DNA of 64,000 nucleotides. Origin: SIAJ01 sp963773845. Its GTDB lineage: Bacteria > Planctomycetota > Planctomycetia > Gemmatales > Gemmataceae. Below, one piece after another: positions 21,101 to 30,469 of this stretch (the stretch's first letter is position 1; each line of letters starts with the position of its first letter). The notes under the pieces are model-generated. The model saw nothing but the letters and a program-made list of their open reading frames with translations, searched no databases and was not told where the DNA came from. The stretch lies in contig CAVZCU010000016.1 of NCBI GenBank assembly GCA_963773845.1, forward strand, positions 123,149 through 187,148. Reading direction: 5' to 3'. The position numbers and the translations under genes are program-made.

Positions 21101-21743
21101 CGGCCTGGGCCTCGGTGCGAAATCGTTCCACGGCCGCGTCAGATGCGAGATAGCCCGCGAGAATCATCTTCAATGCGACGACACGGTCAAGCTTAGGTTG
21201 CCGGGCCTTGTAGACGACGCCCATGCCGCCGCGAGCAATCAATTCGATCAATTGATATTCGCCAAATGACTGGCCTGCGGCCATCGGCGCCGCCAAATCA
21301 GTGCGAGACAGTGTCGTGTAATTAGCGTCAGACCGATGCAGACCCGCCACGCCAACTACGCGATTCGTGTGTTTCTGCAGAGCCTGATGAAGGTCTATCT
21401 GCAATCGCAGAGTTTCGGCGTGGGCCGGGAAGCGGCAAACAAACGCTTCCAAATCGGCAGTCCGTCCATGCCGCTCCGTTAGAAGGTACTCGTTGTGAAT
21501 GAGATCGAGGGCGATCGCGGGGTCCGCCGCGGCGTCGGGGTAGCGTCGGAAATACTCCTCGACCGGAACGGGCGTGCCAGCCGACCAGCGCACGGATTGG
21601 TCGGCGCGAAGGATGGCGGCCAGGTCGCGGGCATCCAGTGGACCGACCTCGATTAGAAAAGCATCCAGATCGGGTGTGGCGCCTTCCCGCCACAACGTCC
21701 GGAGACGCTCGGCGGGGTGATCCGGCGCGCGCGAGTCATTCAT
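18132..21743 (-). CDS. Ser/Thr protein kinase with transmembrane helix and WD40-like C-terminal region
   Basis: Residues about 162-435 form a PknB-type kinase with all key motifs: ARGGMGVVYKA loop, catalytic Lys192 (VALKMI), HRDLKPAN at 283-290, DFGLAK from 303, and GTPAYMSPEQ. A membrane helix follows at about 452-471, then a coiled-coil-like segment (EAEARAKVETAGRIREVDA). The remaining ~650 residues contain WD40-like blades (SPDNRFVSNV, NPDGSLIAAF, SADGKYLVTFG, SPNGRYLVGL). The first ~120 residues are the helical planctomycete N-terminal extension. Its start overlaps the end of the sigma gene by 8 bases, so translation is probably coupled. The ECF-sigma/kinase operon suggests the kinase controls the sigma factor. 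Confidence 0.9.
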   Translation of the reverse strand: MNDSRAPDHPAERLRTLWREGATPDLDAFLIEVGPLDARDLAAILRADQSVRWSAGTPVPVEEYFRRYPDAAADPAIALDLIHNEYLLTERHGRTADLEAFVCRFPAHAETLRLQIDLHQALQKHTNRVVGVAGLHRSDANYTTLSRTDLAAPMAAGQSFGEYQLIELIARGGMGVVYKARQPKLDRVVALKMILAGYLASDAAVERFRTEAQAAAHLDHPGIVPVFEIGERDGLHYFTMAFVEGRSLADRLHDGPLPPTEAARLVRDLCGAIAYAHERGIVHRDLKPANVLVDGMGNSKLTDFGLAKRTFDAHEMTGTGEILGTPAYMSPEQAQCGESGIGPQTDVYGLGALLFALLTGRPPFQAATPMETLQHVVAADPPRPQSLNPSVPRDLETICLRCLEKSPAKRYVGAAAIAADLDRFLQGRPILARPVSAFEKAYRWFRRRPVIGSMAVALAILVISVPILFASLWSEAEARAKVETAGRIREVDARKRIEAAEVARTQELFDALVKEAAAIRSSSKIGRRFRALDRIAAARDLADQLQFPAAEYAQLRSEAIAALSLLDIRTSTSAPGWLIPRDPESVRYVGRRDSFLQWDQPTGILVRRISDGQPVRRLPIERTEGLETQIQISPDNRFVSNVDRNRLHVWQVDVEATREVIRRENVEEAWFSPDRPEIVILTRSWFVVAEPLDGKRKAKAIHLPPTTDKGFFSERRIVPGPHRQIAVVGDNCVRILDLNKGTYSATFAVPNQQMEIAWSSDGEMLAVAFRDKGTILFRPRKKLQESLPGLVGGPVNVAFDPSNRFLLLCCPWTGQNILVRVEHGTPELRFHSTELDIQQPPRNARSLATRWSPTLDAMHRAFSFLPEDGLAQSESLAIHPAGRLLVAPTSMGIVFNDLNTGKRLGLLPVTGGCRGARFDATGNLYAVQQYLGGRFRIVRWAVHAQGNRYSIGALEAVGEPGFSVMDVSADGNVIAMGDAHGSVVFDRTTHKVKAYNVHADIRQVALNPDGSLIAAFPWGPQGFQVWEPKTRRVLLNHRTGNQGRGCFSADGKYLVTFGFGETDLLAWSIPECKLFQKLGPIGMFAISPDSRYVAVAEPNGKIRLTSIADGVTIARFDAPGDDYLIDIAFSPNGRYLVGLNTERSRRHVWDLWSLHRQLRELRLDWDDLLPLSNGESDSEPITLQITPQTWWGPFVGPLAPLTK

Positions 21744-22332
21744 CTTCAGCCTCTTCGAGCTTCAGTTCGTGAAGCACGCGATTGATTGCCCGACTGAATT
21801 GCACGCGTCGGCCATGCGCCGTCCCTCCCAACCGCTCGGCGATTGCTTCCCAAGTGAGGCCCTCTTTGGTGCGCAGATCCGCGAGTTGGCGTTCCTCATC
21901 CGTCAAGCGAACGCGGAATTCGCCGATCAGGTCCCGACCCTCGACAACCCGGCTCGGTGTCGAGCCCGCGGCCTTGATGGCGGCGAGCGCCTCGTCATCG
22001 ACCACGCCGCGACGGTGATCGCGCTTTTGCCGAACCTCGCGCCGCGCCGCCGAGGCCAGCTTGTTCCGCGTCATCGACACCAACAGGCGGACCAATTGCG
22101 AAGGGTCGTCCAGGTCGTATTCGCCGGCCGCCGTTCGGACGAAGAAACTCTTGAAGACGCTCTGGCAAACGTCCATCGAGTCGAAGAGCCGGCCCAGTCG
22201 GCGGTCGCCCAAGTTCAGATGCACCTCCCGGCGAATCAAGGGCTCGTAGCGGCGCACCAGTTCCTCGGCGGCCCCGCTGTCTCCAGCGCGGATGCGGCGA
22301 ATGAACTCGACGAACGGAGAAGAGTCGGACAT
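21736..22332 (-). CDS. ECF-type RNA polymerase sigma factor (planctomycete kinase-linked type)
   Basis: This 198-residue protein has sigma region 2 (EELVRRYEPLIRREV, GRLFDSMDVCQSVFKSFFVR) and region 4 (LTDEERQLADLRTKEGLTWEAIAERLGGT, RVQFSRAINRVLHEL). This Sigma70-ECF type is expanded in planctomycetes and is typically followed by a Ser/Thr kinase, as here, with an 8-base overlap. No anti-sigma factor is present. Control by phosphorylation is therefore likely, but it is inferred from context. Confidence 0.9.
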   Translation of the reverse strand: MSDSSPFVEFIRRIRAGDSGAAEELVRRYEPLIRREVHLNLGDRRLGRLFDSMDVCQSVFKSFFVRTAAGEYDLDDPSQLVRLLVSMTRNKLASAARREVRQKRDHRRGVVDDEALAAIKAAGSTPSRVVEGRDLIGEFRVRLTDEERQLADLRTKEGLTWEAIAERLGGTAHGRRVQFSRAINRVLHELKLEEAEDE

Positions 22333-22437
22333 TACGAGTTGGCAATTGAGAAAGGCACTGTCGGCGTTCTATTCCCCCCGGAGCGCGTCTCCAAGGGGCC
22401 GGTCTCGTTCGGCCCGGGGGAATCCCGAACAAATCCT

Positions 22438-22454
22438 GCGCACAATTTGTGCGC
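22438..22454. promoter_or_regulatory. 17-bp palindrome, candidate operator between divergent genes
   Basis: GCGCACAATTTGTGCGC is a perfect palindrome around a central base. It lies about 105 bases before both the sigma gene start (22332) and the RTX-protease start (22559), in a region that must hold both promoters. The symmetry suits a dimeric regulator. No cognate protein is identifiable. Confidence 0.4.
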
Positions 22455-22558
22455 TTCCACTGCCCGATGGCGATGACTCCAGTGGAGGGGAGAGACGAGC
22501 CCGGCCACTTCGGCCCGGCCGGGATTCTCCGAAACTCCACTCTGACCCGGAGATTTCG

Positions 22559-24444
22559 ATGTCCACAACTAACCTGTTTCGCCGTGTCTTCGCTCCCAAG
22601 ACCAAGTCGCACCAGCGCCCGAAAGCGCCCGAAAAAGTCGGCTGGCAATCGACACACTGGAAAGGCGCGACTGCCCGTCCACGGCCAGCCTGTACGGCGG
22701 AGTCCTTACCGTCCAGGGGACGGCAGGCGGTGAGACGATCGTCGTCCAGCAGAGCGGCTCTTACATCACCGCGGCCGGTGGGTATTACTATGCACCATAT
22801 GTGAGCAAGATCGTCGTTCACGGCCTGGGTGGAAACGACACGATCTGGAACAACACGAGCAAGAATTCCGTCATGACAGGCGACGGCGGGAGCGACACGA
22901 TTCACGGCGGCAACGGCACCGACCAAATATACGGCGGCACCAACAACGACTTCCTTTACGGCGGCAACGGCAACGACGACGTGTACGGCGAACAAGGCAA
23001 CGACTACCTCTACGGGGCAAGTGACTATGACGGGTACGAGACCGGCAACACGAACGACACCCTCCAGGGCGGGGACGGCTCTGACCACTTGTATGGCGGC
23101 TACGGCAACGACGTCATGGTCGGCGGCAACGACAACGACTGGATCCAGGGCCAGTGGGGCGACGACATGATCGCCGGGGCCAACTGGAACTTCGCCGCCA
23201 GCCAGCCGGACTCGTACGAAATTGCCACCGCCTCCAACCTAACCACGAACGACACTCTCTTTGGCGAAAACGGTAACGACACTCTCTTCGGAGGCGATGG
23301 CGACGACGACATGTCCGGCGGCTTCGATAACGATTCTATGCACGGCGAAGATGGCAACGACCACATGTACGGGGCTTTCTGGAATAGCACGACCGAAAGG
23401 CCCAATAGCTCAAACAACGATACTCTCTGGGGCGGCGAAGGCAACGACACGCTTCAGGGCGGCGATGGCCGCGATTGGCTATGGTGCGAGGGAGGCGACG
23501 ACGTCGCCTACGGCCAGAACGATGGCGACGCGCTCGACGGAGGCTCGGGCAACGACTACTTGGATGGCGGAAACGAATACGATTGGATGGTCGGCGATAA
23601 CATCGTCGGCGGCGAAGGCGACGACACCCTGCACGGGCAAGCGGGCCCCGACACTTTGCATGGGGGCGACGGGAACGACAAGCTATATGGCGATAGCGGG
23701 TTCGATCAACTCAGCGGCGACGGGGACAATGACTGGTTGGACGCCGGATCGATCTGGGAGTATGCCGATGGCGGCGATGGCACGGATTTCAATGCGTATG
23801 TCACGTCCGTGAATGGCACCCAATACGCGGACATCAGTCAGGGAAGCTCGAATACATGCTGGATTGCTGCCTCGATGGGAGCCTTGGCTCGAACAGGGTA
23901 CGATCTGTCCCAACGGATCACTTACGTAGGCAACGACACCTACGCGGTCTCGCTGTTCAATCGCGTCGATCCGAACACGCGCGATGGCGGGTTCCAAGCC
24001 GTAACGGAATACGTTACCTTTGACGGCAGCGTAAACTCAGCGGATCCTAATCTCGATCCGGCGCAGGAGGGAGAATCCTGGACCATCATCATGCAGCGGG
24101 CCGTCATTCAAGCTGTCAGTCGCTGGGATCCTTCGCAAAGCATCACCAGCCCTCATAGCGGCGGGGCGCAGGACGCAATGGCGATTCTGAATGGCGACGC
24201 TGGGGATTCCCAAGGCCCAGATTCTTTTTCCAGTCCGCAGGCCCTTACCGACCTGTTGAACTCCGGCAAAAGTATCGTGGTCGACACCTCTGAGAACACG
24301 GACACGCTTGTTGCCTCCCATTCTTACACGGTCATCGGCGGCGATGATTACTATGGAGTCCAGTTATACAATCCGTGGGGACAAGAGATTTGGATCTCAT
24401 GGTCCGCCTTCCGGCAGGATGTCAGCGTTGTCGTAGTCGTATAG
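22559..24444 (+). CDS. RTX-type calcium-binding repeat protein with calpain-like protease domain, frameshifted
   Basis: ATG 22559 follows CCGGAG. Between about 22600 and 22640 the frame changes, after which the planctomycete N-terminal motif LAIDTLERRDCPS appears in the main frame. About 25 nonapeptide-type repeats follow (GGNGNDDVYGEQGNDYLYG; DTLHGGDGNDKLYGDSG), which form calcium-binding beta-rolls. The C-terminal ~200 residues are a calpain-family C2-like domain. The catalytic Cys is in QGSSNTCWIAAS (codon 23857), the His in ASHSYTVIGG (codon 24319) and the Asn in LYNPWGQ (codon 24370), so the triad looks intact. It is probably secreted and folds on calcium. It is divergent from the ECF-sigma/kinase operon. 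Confidence 0.85.
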
Positions 24445-24456
24445 GAAATGATTAAG

Positions 24457-24520
24457 GGGGTCGGAAGCCCGACCCCATTTCTCGTCACGCGTCCTCAAGT
24501 TCAAAGCAACTTGAGGACGC
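24457..24520. terminator. double bidirectional terminator between convergent genes
   Basis: There are two perfect hairpins. GGGGTCGG (24457-24464) pairs with CCGACCCC (24469-24476) around AAGC. GCGTCCTCAAGTT (24489-24501) pairs with AACTTGAGGACGC (24508-24520) around CAAAGC. They lie between the stop at 24444 and the convergent stop at 24573 and can serve both strands. U-tracts are weak. Confidence 0.65.
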
Positions 24521-24572
24521 GGCACCCTACAGGTTTCGTCCTCCAATTGCTTTCGCGCATTTCCACCTCGTC

Positions 24573-25304
24573 TCAATCTAATCCCGCCACGTACTTGAAC
24601 GGCATCACGCCGACTTTCACGGTGATATCGCTTTCCTTCTTCCCGCGTCGAATGCGCAGAGTCAGTTCGGTCCCAGGCTTGAGTCCTCGGACCGCGTCGA
24701 CGGTCGCCAACAGATCGGAAACGGCCGCGTTGTTGACCGCGACGACGATGTCGTCTTTCTTTGCGCCGGCCTTCTTGGCCGGGCTGGCATCCAGAGTGCC
24801 CGCGATTGTCACTTCCTTGCGAGCGCCGTCGAATGCGAGCATCAGTCCAATGAATCCGGTCAGCCCGTCCGAATCGGCTTCGGACTTTTTCTCGCGGCGG
24901 AAGACCAGCAACCGCCAGTCCTCGTGACCCTTGGTGGCAAAACTCGTGGGCCGTTCCTTGACGCCTTCGATCCGCTTGTTGACGCAGATCCTTAACTTGT
25001 CGCCATCCACAGCGTACACACCCTCGACGGCTGAATCCGAGCCGCCGAATTTCAGGTCGATGATTTTCGGATTGGCTCCCGTATCCGCGGAAAGCAATGC
25101 CAACTCCATGCCGCCATATTGGATTCGGTCTCCCTTGATGACCACACGAGGCTGACGATCGCCGAGTTCATTGACTGTGCCGTTGGCTTCAATGGATCTG
25201 AGTCGCCAAATACCTTGCAAATCGGCTGGACCTTTTGCTCTAGCCGGCTCGCCGGCCCAAAGCGGGCTCACGCTTATCAACAGAGCGACGAATCGAATAC
25301 ACAT
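24573..25304 (-). CDS. TIGR03067-domain exported protein with PDZ domain
   Basis: The start at 25304 has GGAG seven bases upstream and gives a signal peptide (MCIRFVALLISVSPLWAG) directly; an upstream in-frame ATG at 25376 is less likely. Residues about 30-150 are a TIGR03067 domain (LQGIWRLRSIEANG, RVVIKGDRIQYGG, IDLKFG, RLLVFRRE). The C-terminal ~100 residues are a PDZ domain (AKKAGAKKDDIVVAVNNAAV, GLKPGTELTLRIRRGKKE). TIGR03067 is a lipocalin-like domain of unknown function common in planctomycetes. The PDZ lacks a protease partner in the same chain. It is the last gene of a likely three-gene operon. Confidence 0.8.
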   Translation of the reverse strand: MCIRFVALLISVSPLWAGEPARAKGPADLQGIWRLRSIEANGTVNELGDRQPRVVIKGDRIQYGGMELALLSADTGANPKIIDLKFGGSDSAVEGVYAVDGDKLRICVNKRIEGVKERPTSFATKGHEDWRLLVFRREKKSEADSDGLTGFIGLMLAFDGARKEVTIAGTLDASPAKKAGAKKDDIVVAVNNAAVSDLLATVDAVRGLKPGTELTLRIRRGKKESDITVKVGVMPFKYVAGLD

Positions 25305-25356
25305 TGCAGTGCTCCGAGGCAGGTTTGCATTGGACCAAGCCGCATTCATGTCTCTT

Positions 25357-25761
25357 TCAGACGCTCTCTTCCGCACACGTGGGTGCGTCGTCAGTTGGTT
25401 CCGTGAAGATCAACAAGTAGCCGTCGGGATCACGAATCGCGAACTCCCGTCGGCCATAAAAGTAAACTTCCGGCCCCCATTCGATTGGCGCCACGCTTTG
25501 AATCGCGGCGTGAAGAGCCCGGACATCGTCAACGGCAAGATAAAGATCGGCGTCACCCATTGTGACTTGGCCGCGATGGGCGTCCGGCGCGAAAAAGCCG
25601 AGATTCACGTCGTCGCGAACGAGGATACAAAAAGTCGGCTCGCTCTCGGGCCACGCGACGTCCACCCGAAAGCCGAGCACCCCCACGTAGAACGCGATCG
25701 TGTGCCCGAGATTGGCGACGGGTAGACGCGGAATAACGCCGTTAAAGCGGACGGGGATCAT
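25357..25761 (-). CDS. VOC (glyoxalase/bleomycin-resistance) superfamily protein
   Basis: The 134-residue chain has paired beta-alpha-beta-beta-beta modules: PRLPVANLGHTIAFYVGVLGF, then DADLYLAVDDVRALHAAI, ending REFAIRDPDGYLLIFTEP. The metal-ligand Glu near the C-terminal strand (IFTEP) is present; a matching His near the N-terminus is uncertain. The substrate cannot be inferred. It starts 12 bases after the preceding lipoprotein gene, so cotranscription is likely. Confidence 0.8.
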   Translation of the reverse strand: MIPVRFNGVIPRLPVANLGHTIAFYVGVLGFRVDVAWPESEPTFCILVRDDVNLGFFAPDAHRGQVTMGDADLYLAVDDVRALHAAIQSVAPIEWGPEVYFYGRREFAIRDPDGYLLIFTEPTDDAPTCAEESV

Positions 25762-25773
25762 CGGGTCGTCGAC

Positions 25774-26193
25774 TCATTGCACCACGATGCACTTGGACAT
25801 TTTCACCTGGCCGACGACCTGGCCGTCGCAGATTCCCTGCAGAGTCACCAGTTGCCCCGGCTGCATTTTTCCGACCTCCGCCTGGGCTGATTCCAGGATG
25901 ATGCATTGAACGCCGCTGAGATTCACATCGCCGGCATCTTCGGGCAAAAGCTGCACCGCGAAGCCCATGAGCGGAACCTTCTGCGCGGAGCCGAACTTGC
26001 CGGTCACGCGAAGTAATTTGCCCTTGTACTTGTTGTCGGCCGCGATGGCGTTGGTGCCGTACTCCGTCAATAATTCACCCGCCTTCACGCTCAGGGCGGT
26101 CCCGCTCGGGGGCGCTTTCTGTTCCTTGGTCTGGCAACCGATGAGTGCGAACCCAACAGCGAAAAATGGAATGGAATAGATGAAGGACTTCAT
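25774..26193 (-). CDS. lipoprotein with tRNA_anti-like OB-fold
   Basis: The signal segment (MKSFIYSIPFFAVGFALIGC) ends in a lipobox. The body matches the tRNA_anti-like OB-fold family: ELLTEYGTNAIAADNKYKGK, LLRVTGKFGSAQ, QCIILESAQAEVGKM, PGQLVTLQGICDGQV, VKMSKCIV. These are small exported proteins of unknown function; despite the name, RNA binding is not shown. It is first in a likely operon with the VOC and TIGR03067/PDZ genes. Confidence 0.75.
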   Translation of the reverse strand: MKSFIYSIPFFAVGFALIGCQTKEQKAPPSGTALSVKAGELLTEYGTNAIAADNKYKGKLLRVTGKFGSAQKVPLMGFAVQLLPEDAGDVNLSGVQCIILESAQAEVGKMQPGQLVTLQGICDGQVVGQVKMSKCIVVQ

Positions 26194-26308
26194 GCGCGAA
26201 TGCTCCGATCGAGTGCAAGAAACGGCGGGGGCAATGCAGTGCCATCATCGCCGGGATGGGGGTGGAGTCAAGTGAAATGCGCGGGACTGATGATGAGAGT
26301 TGCTGGCT

Positions 26309-29300
26309 TCACTCATCTGCGAACGGGACCGGCATGTCGGTGGGAGCGCCGACGTCCGCCGAACCTTCGGGGCGGGCGGGATCGAAACGCGCCGGTCCAA
26401 AGTCGATCGGTCGGACCCCAAGGAATTGGCGGGCATTGCCGGCGGTGGGTAATCCTTCGCCGTAGCGAAACCGGACGGCAGCAAACGGGTCAGGATCGGC
26501 TGGCTCCAGAGTCATTTCGAGCCAGCGGTCGCCTTCGATCAATTTGAGCGGCATCACTTCGATGTCCGTTGGGCGTAGTTCCAACATCACCTTCTTCTTG
26601 TCGTAGCCGTAGACGTTGTTCTTGCCGCGCCAGTAGAGCCACTTTTCGGCCTGCTCGCGGCTGTCCAGCCGATCGGCACGAACGAATGCGTCGGGAGCCG
26701 AGCCGGCAGGCGCGAAGATGCATCCATTGGCCGTGATTTCGGTGCGCGCCAGACCCGCCGGCATCATCTCGCCTTTGCGATCGCTGGCACGGAAATGCAA
26801 GAAACTGCCGCCCAGGTACGCCGTCAATCGATTCAACCGCACGACCCCGCTTCCGGCCGCCGAGGGATCGGCAGTCGAGGGCTCGATGTCAATCAACGTG
26901 TCATCGAGCGCGGCGAGCACATTCTTTACGTCCAATTCGAATGGCCGGCTGCCTTTCACGTTGAGCAGCCGCCCCTTGCCACGAAGGAACACATTTTCAA
27001 TTGTCACATGGGGGATGGGCCAGTTCATCGGTGTGCCGCCGTCGCCCATCATCATCATTTCGCCGCGTGGATTGGTGAACGTAACAGCCGATAACTCCTC
27101 GCCCTGATCCATCGTGATCACGGCATTGCGAATTTCGAGTTGCCCGCCTCCCGGCAAAACCGCGATCGCCGGAGCCCGGTCCGCCGGCAAGCGGAAGTGC
27201 AGCCCGTCGAGGACGAGTTTGCTGGTTGGTCCGCCGTAAAACTTGAACATCCCCTGAGGCCGTTTCAATGCCGCGGGCGCCGGAATCAGGACTGGTTTGT
27301 ACCCGGCATCCGGCTTGATGGTCAGATTGGTGTCCTTTTTCTTGAATTCGCACTCATCGACTGGGAGTCGGCCGGTGTAGCGAATCAACAGCGTGTCGCC
27401 GCTGCGAACGGCAGCCAGCGCTTTGGTCAAAGTGGGGAACACTCCGGGCGGCAAATCTTCCGCTGTTTCCGGCAGGCTCGGATCCCAGATCTTGACCGTC
27501 GTATCGCGTGTTTCCTCCGGGGACGGCAACGGTACCGGATAGAGACGATCGGATCCGACGAACAGCGTGCCCAGAATCGACCGGTTCGGATCGTCCTTGA
27601 CGCGCAATTCCGCCAGCCGCAAATCCTGCTTGAACGCCGTCAGCGGATCGGGAGGCTTCGCGTCAAGCAAAAGCGAATGCGGATCGCGGTCTTGCCACGG
27701 GTGCTTGATCGGCTTTTCAATGTCCCGGATCGGCAAATTGCGAGCGGCAGCGTCGGCGAATGAGTAGGTGACGTCACCCTCGGAAAAGGCGGCGATGTGA
27801 TAATAGACATTCGGCGCCGAATCACCATTGCCTTCATATCGCGTGCTTGGCGCCCGCGTTTTCCGCTGGCGCAGAATCACGGGAGTGTTTTCGGCAAGTG
27901 AGCGATCGGAGCCGGCGAACAGGCAGTGCCCGGCCCGCACAATACACGGCACGTAGTCTTCCACCTCGACAATCGCGCCCACATTCGTGAGCACATTGGT
28001 CAAAAGCGCCGAGCAATGACTAAAGGTCAATTCCGTGTCGCCGACCAGATCGATCGCGGAACGAATCACGCGTACGGCGGCAAATTGCGGAGCAATCGCA
28101 CATTCGCTTGCCGTCACCTTGCCCGGCCCATCGACTTCCAGACCGATACACCCCGGAGCGAAATAGCAGCGGAACAAATTCAGAAGTCCACCACGGAGCG
28201 CCACGGCCAATACTGCCGGACCGCGTGAACCGGCTGCTGGCCCGTAACTGTAAATGTGCATTCCTCGACGTTCACGCGGTCAAAGCCGGTAATCGCCAGT
28301 CCCGACTCGCCGGCATTGCCCAGTTTTTCTGGCAACACGAAGCGAACGTGGCGAACAGTCGCCTTGCCGGTTCCCGGACCACGCAGCGTCAGCGTATTCG
28401 ATCGCGCCTTGCCATCCGTGGGCAGGAAGCCGAGCCTCACGGTGGTGTCCGGCCCACCGTCGATGCGCACATCATCGCCGGACAAAACAGCCTCGACGGG
28501 ATTGCCATCGCGGTCGCGATAGCGAACCAGGTCGTAGTCGGTTCCCGTCAGCCGGATGTTCTTCACTCCCTGGCGAAGTAATTCGACGAACTCTTCGGTA
28601 TCAGCCGCGTCGCGAGCGCCTGTGGCGACTGCTGGCGCGGCCGATCGCATTGTTGGCATCCGCTCCCGGAGTTCCATTATCGAGGTTGGGGGCCGGCGTA
28701 GGCGATTGGCCCCCACCAACAGAATTCAGAACAATCGCAATCACCAGGGCCATTACCGCTACGCCCGTTGCAATCCAGGCAGCCGACAACTTGGGTGGCG
28801 ACGGTAGCGGTTCCTCGAACGCGGGGCCCGCGGCAGGTAGTGGGCCGGTGGGAATTCCCAGTTTCCGCGCGACCGATCGCAAATGAGCCGCGAGATGATC
28901 GGGGTGCTGGTAACGCCGGTCCGCATCCTTGGCCATCATCCGGCCCAGGATGGCGGCCAACTCCACGGGAATTGCCGGATTGTAAGCTCGCGGATCGGGC
29001 GGCATAATGTTCTTTTGCGCGTCCAGTTTCTTGGCGGCCGTCCCGTCCGGAACCGGAGGATGACCCGTCAGCGCATGGTAGAACGTGCAACCGAGACTGT
29101 AGATATCGCTGCGGACGTCCGCCAGGCGCGGCTCGATCGCCTGTTCCGGCGAGATATAGTCGAACGTGCCCAGCGTGACACCCGACTCCGTCAGCTGACC
29201 AACGCCGCGGGCATCCATCGAACGGGCCAAGCCCATGTCCACGATCTTGGCTCGACCGTCCGGCGTCACAATGATGTTGGAAGGCTTGATGTCCCGATGC

Positions 29301-29938
29301 ACTACGCCCCGCTCATCGGCATGAGCAAGGCCAGCGGTCACTTGCAGCATCAATGCGACCGCGTCCGCGACCGGAATGATCCCGCCGTTGGCGTCCATCA
29401 GCTGTCGAAGGTTGTCCCCCTCGACGAATTCAAACGCGATGAAGTGGAGGCCCTGATCCTCTCCGAAGAAGTAAACCCTTGCGACGTTGTCGTGATCAAG
29501 CTTGGCTGCCGCCCGGGCCTCCTGCTTGAACCGGATGATGTTCTCCGGATCCGCAGCCATGTCGGGGGGTAGTATTTTGAGGGCGACAATCCGCCCGAGG
29601 TCGAGGTCGCGAGCCCTCAAGACCGCGGCCATTCCGCCAGCCCCAACAGCCTCAATTAGCTCAAAATGTCCGAGTCTTTTCCCCGTCAACGTGCTGGCAA
29701 TCTTGGCGTCAAATGCCGATAGCTTGGGCCGGGCCGCGGAGATCACGGTCGGCGGTTCGGGATTTGGCGTTACCACGGATTGAGTCAGGCCATTCGGATC
29801 GTGCTCGGTCGCCGCTGCCACGGGATTGGACGACGGCCTCGCGGCGTCCGATGGGTGCGCGGAAGAACGGTCAGCGGGATTCGGCGTGAACGGTGTCGGC
29901 ATACTAGGCCCATCACCGCCCGCCCCGTCCAGGTTCAT
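26309..29938 (-). CDS. receptor-like Ser/Thr kinase with beta-helix ectodomain, two frame changes
   Basis: Residues 91-350 are a PknB-type kinase: GAGGMAAVLRAR loop, catalytic Lys (VALKIL), HRDIKPSN at 214-221, DMG replacing DFG at 234-236, and GTFDYISPEQ. A membrane helix follows at about 385-410 (WIATGVAVMALVIAIVLN). The frame then changes near 28640 and again near 28220. The conceptual continuation is a ~780-residue exported region rich in short strands and turns, resembling a right-handed beta-helix (VNVEECTFTVTG, FRCYFAPGCIGLEVDG, TIKPDAGYKPVLIPAPAAL, LVLDGLHFRLPADR). Repairing both indels gives about 1209 residues. The layout suggests a surface sensor, perhaps of polysaccharide, which is an inference. 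Confidence 0.8.
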
Positions 29939-30469
29939 TACGTGGACGACACGAGCACACTTTTCCGCAACCGACGAACCGGATTCGTCCCCGGAACATC
30001 GCCGGCGGGACGGCAGAGACGGGGCGCGTCCATGCCCACGGATTAACCAGAGCGCAACGGGAACCCGTCGTCACTCCCGGTCGAGAGATTAAAAGAAGTA
30101 TACCTTGCGGGCCATCGTCGTGTCAATTGATTCGTTGCGCTCCTGGCACTTAAGTTACGACAGCGAAACATCTAAAGGGATTTCAACAAGGTCGCCAGAC
30201 CCCATTCCAAGCGCGCGTGCTGTCGTGTCGACGCTCTCGCTTCGTTTTGGTTCCGCATGTCAGCGCACTTCCCAGATGACTTGAACGCACGCCAAGCTCA
30301 AGTCGCCACCCGAATCTGCCGATCTTACCCCATACGGTTCAGTCTGCCCAATCTGGGCTGATCTCGGTCGAGCGAGGATACCTCGCATCGACCGGAATCG
30401 GCCCTCTTGCTATTGGGCGGGCCCCCCGAGTATTCATTGTCCGACCGACGAGGCGAAAGGAGGCGCGTC
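29939..30469. other. intergenic region between divergent genes
   Basis: This gap of 531 bp lies between the kinase start and a divergent exported-protein gene. No coding sequence, repeat or strong hairpin is evident; it presumably contains both promoters. Confidence 0.4.
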
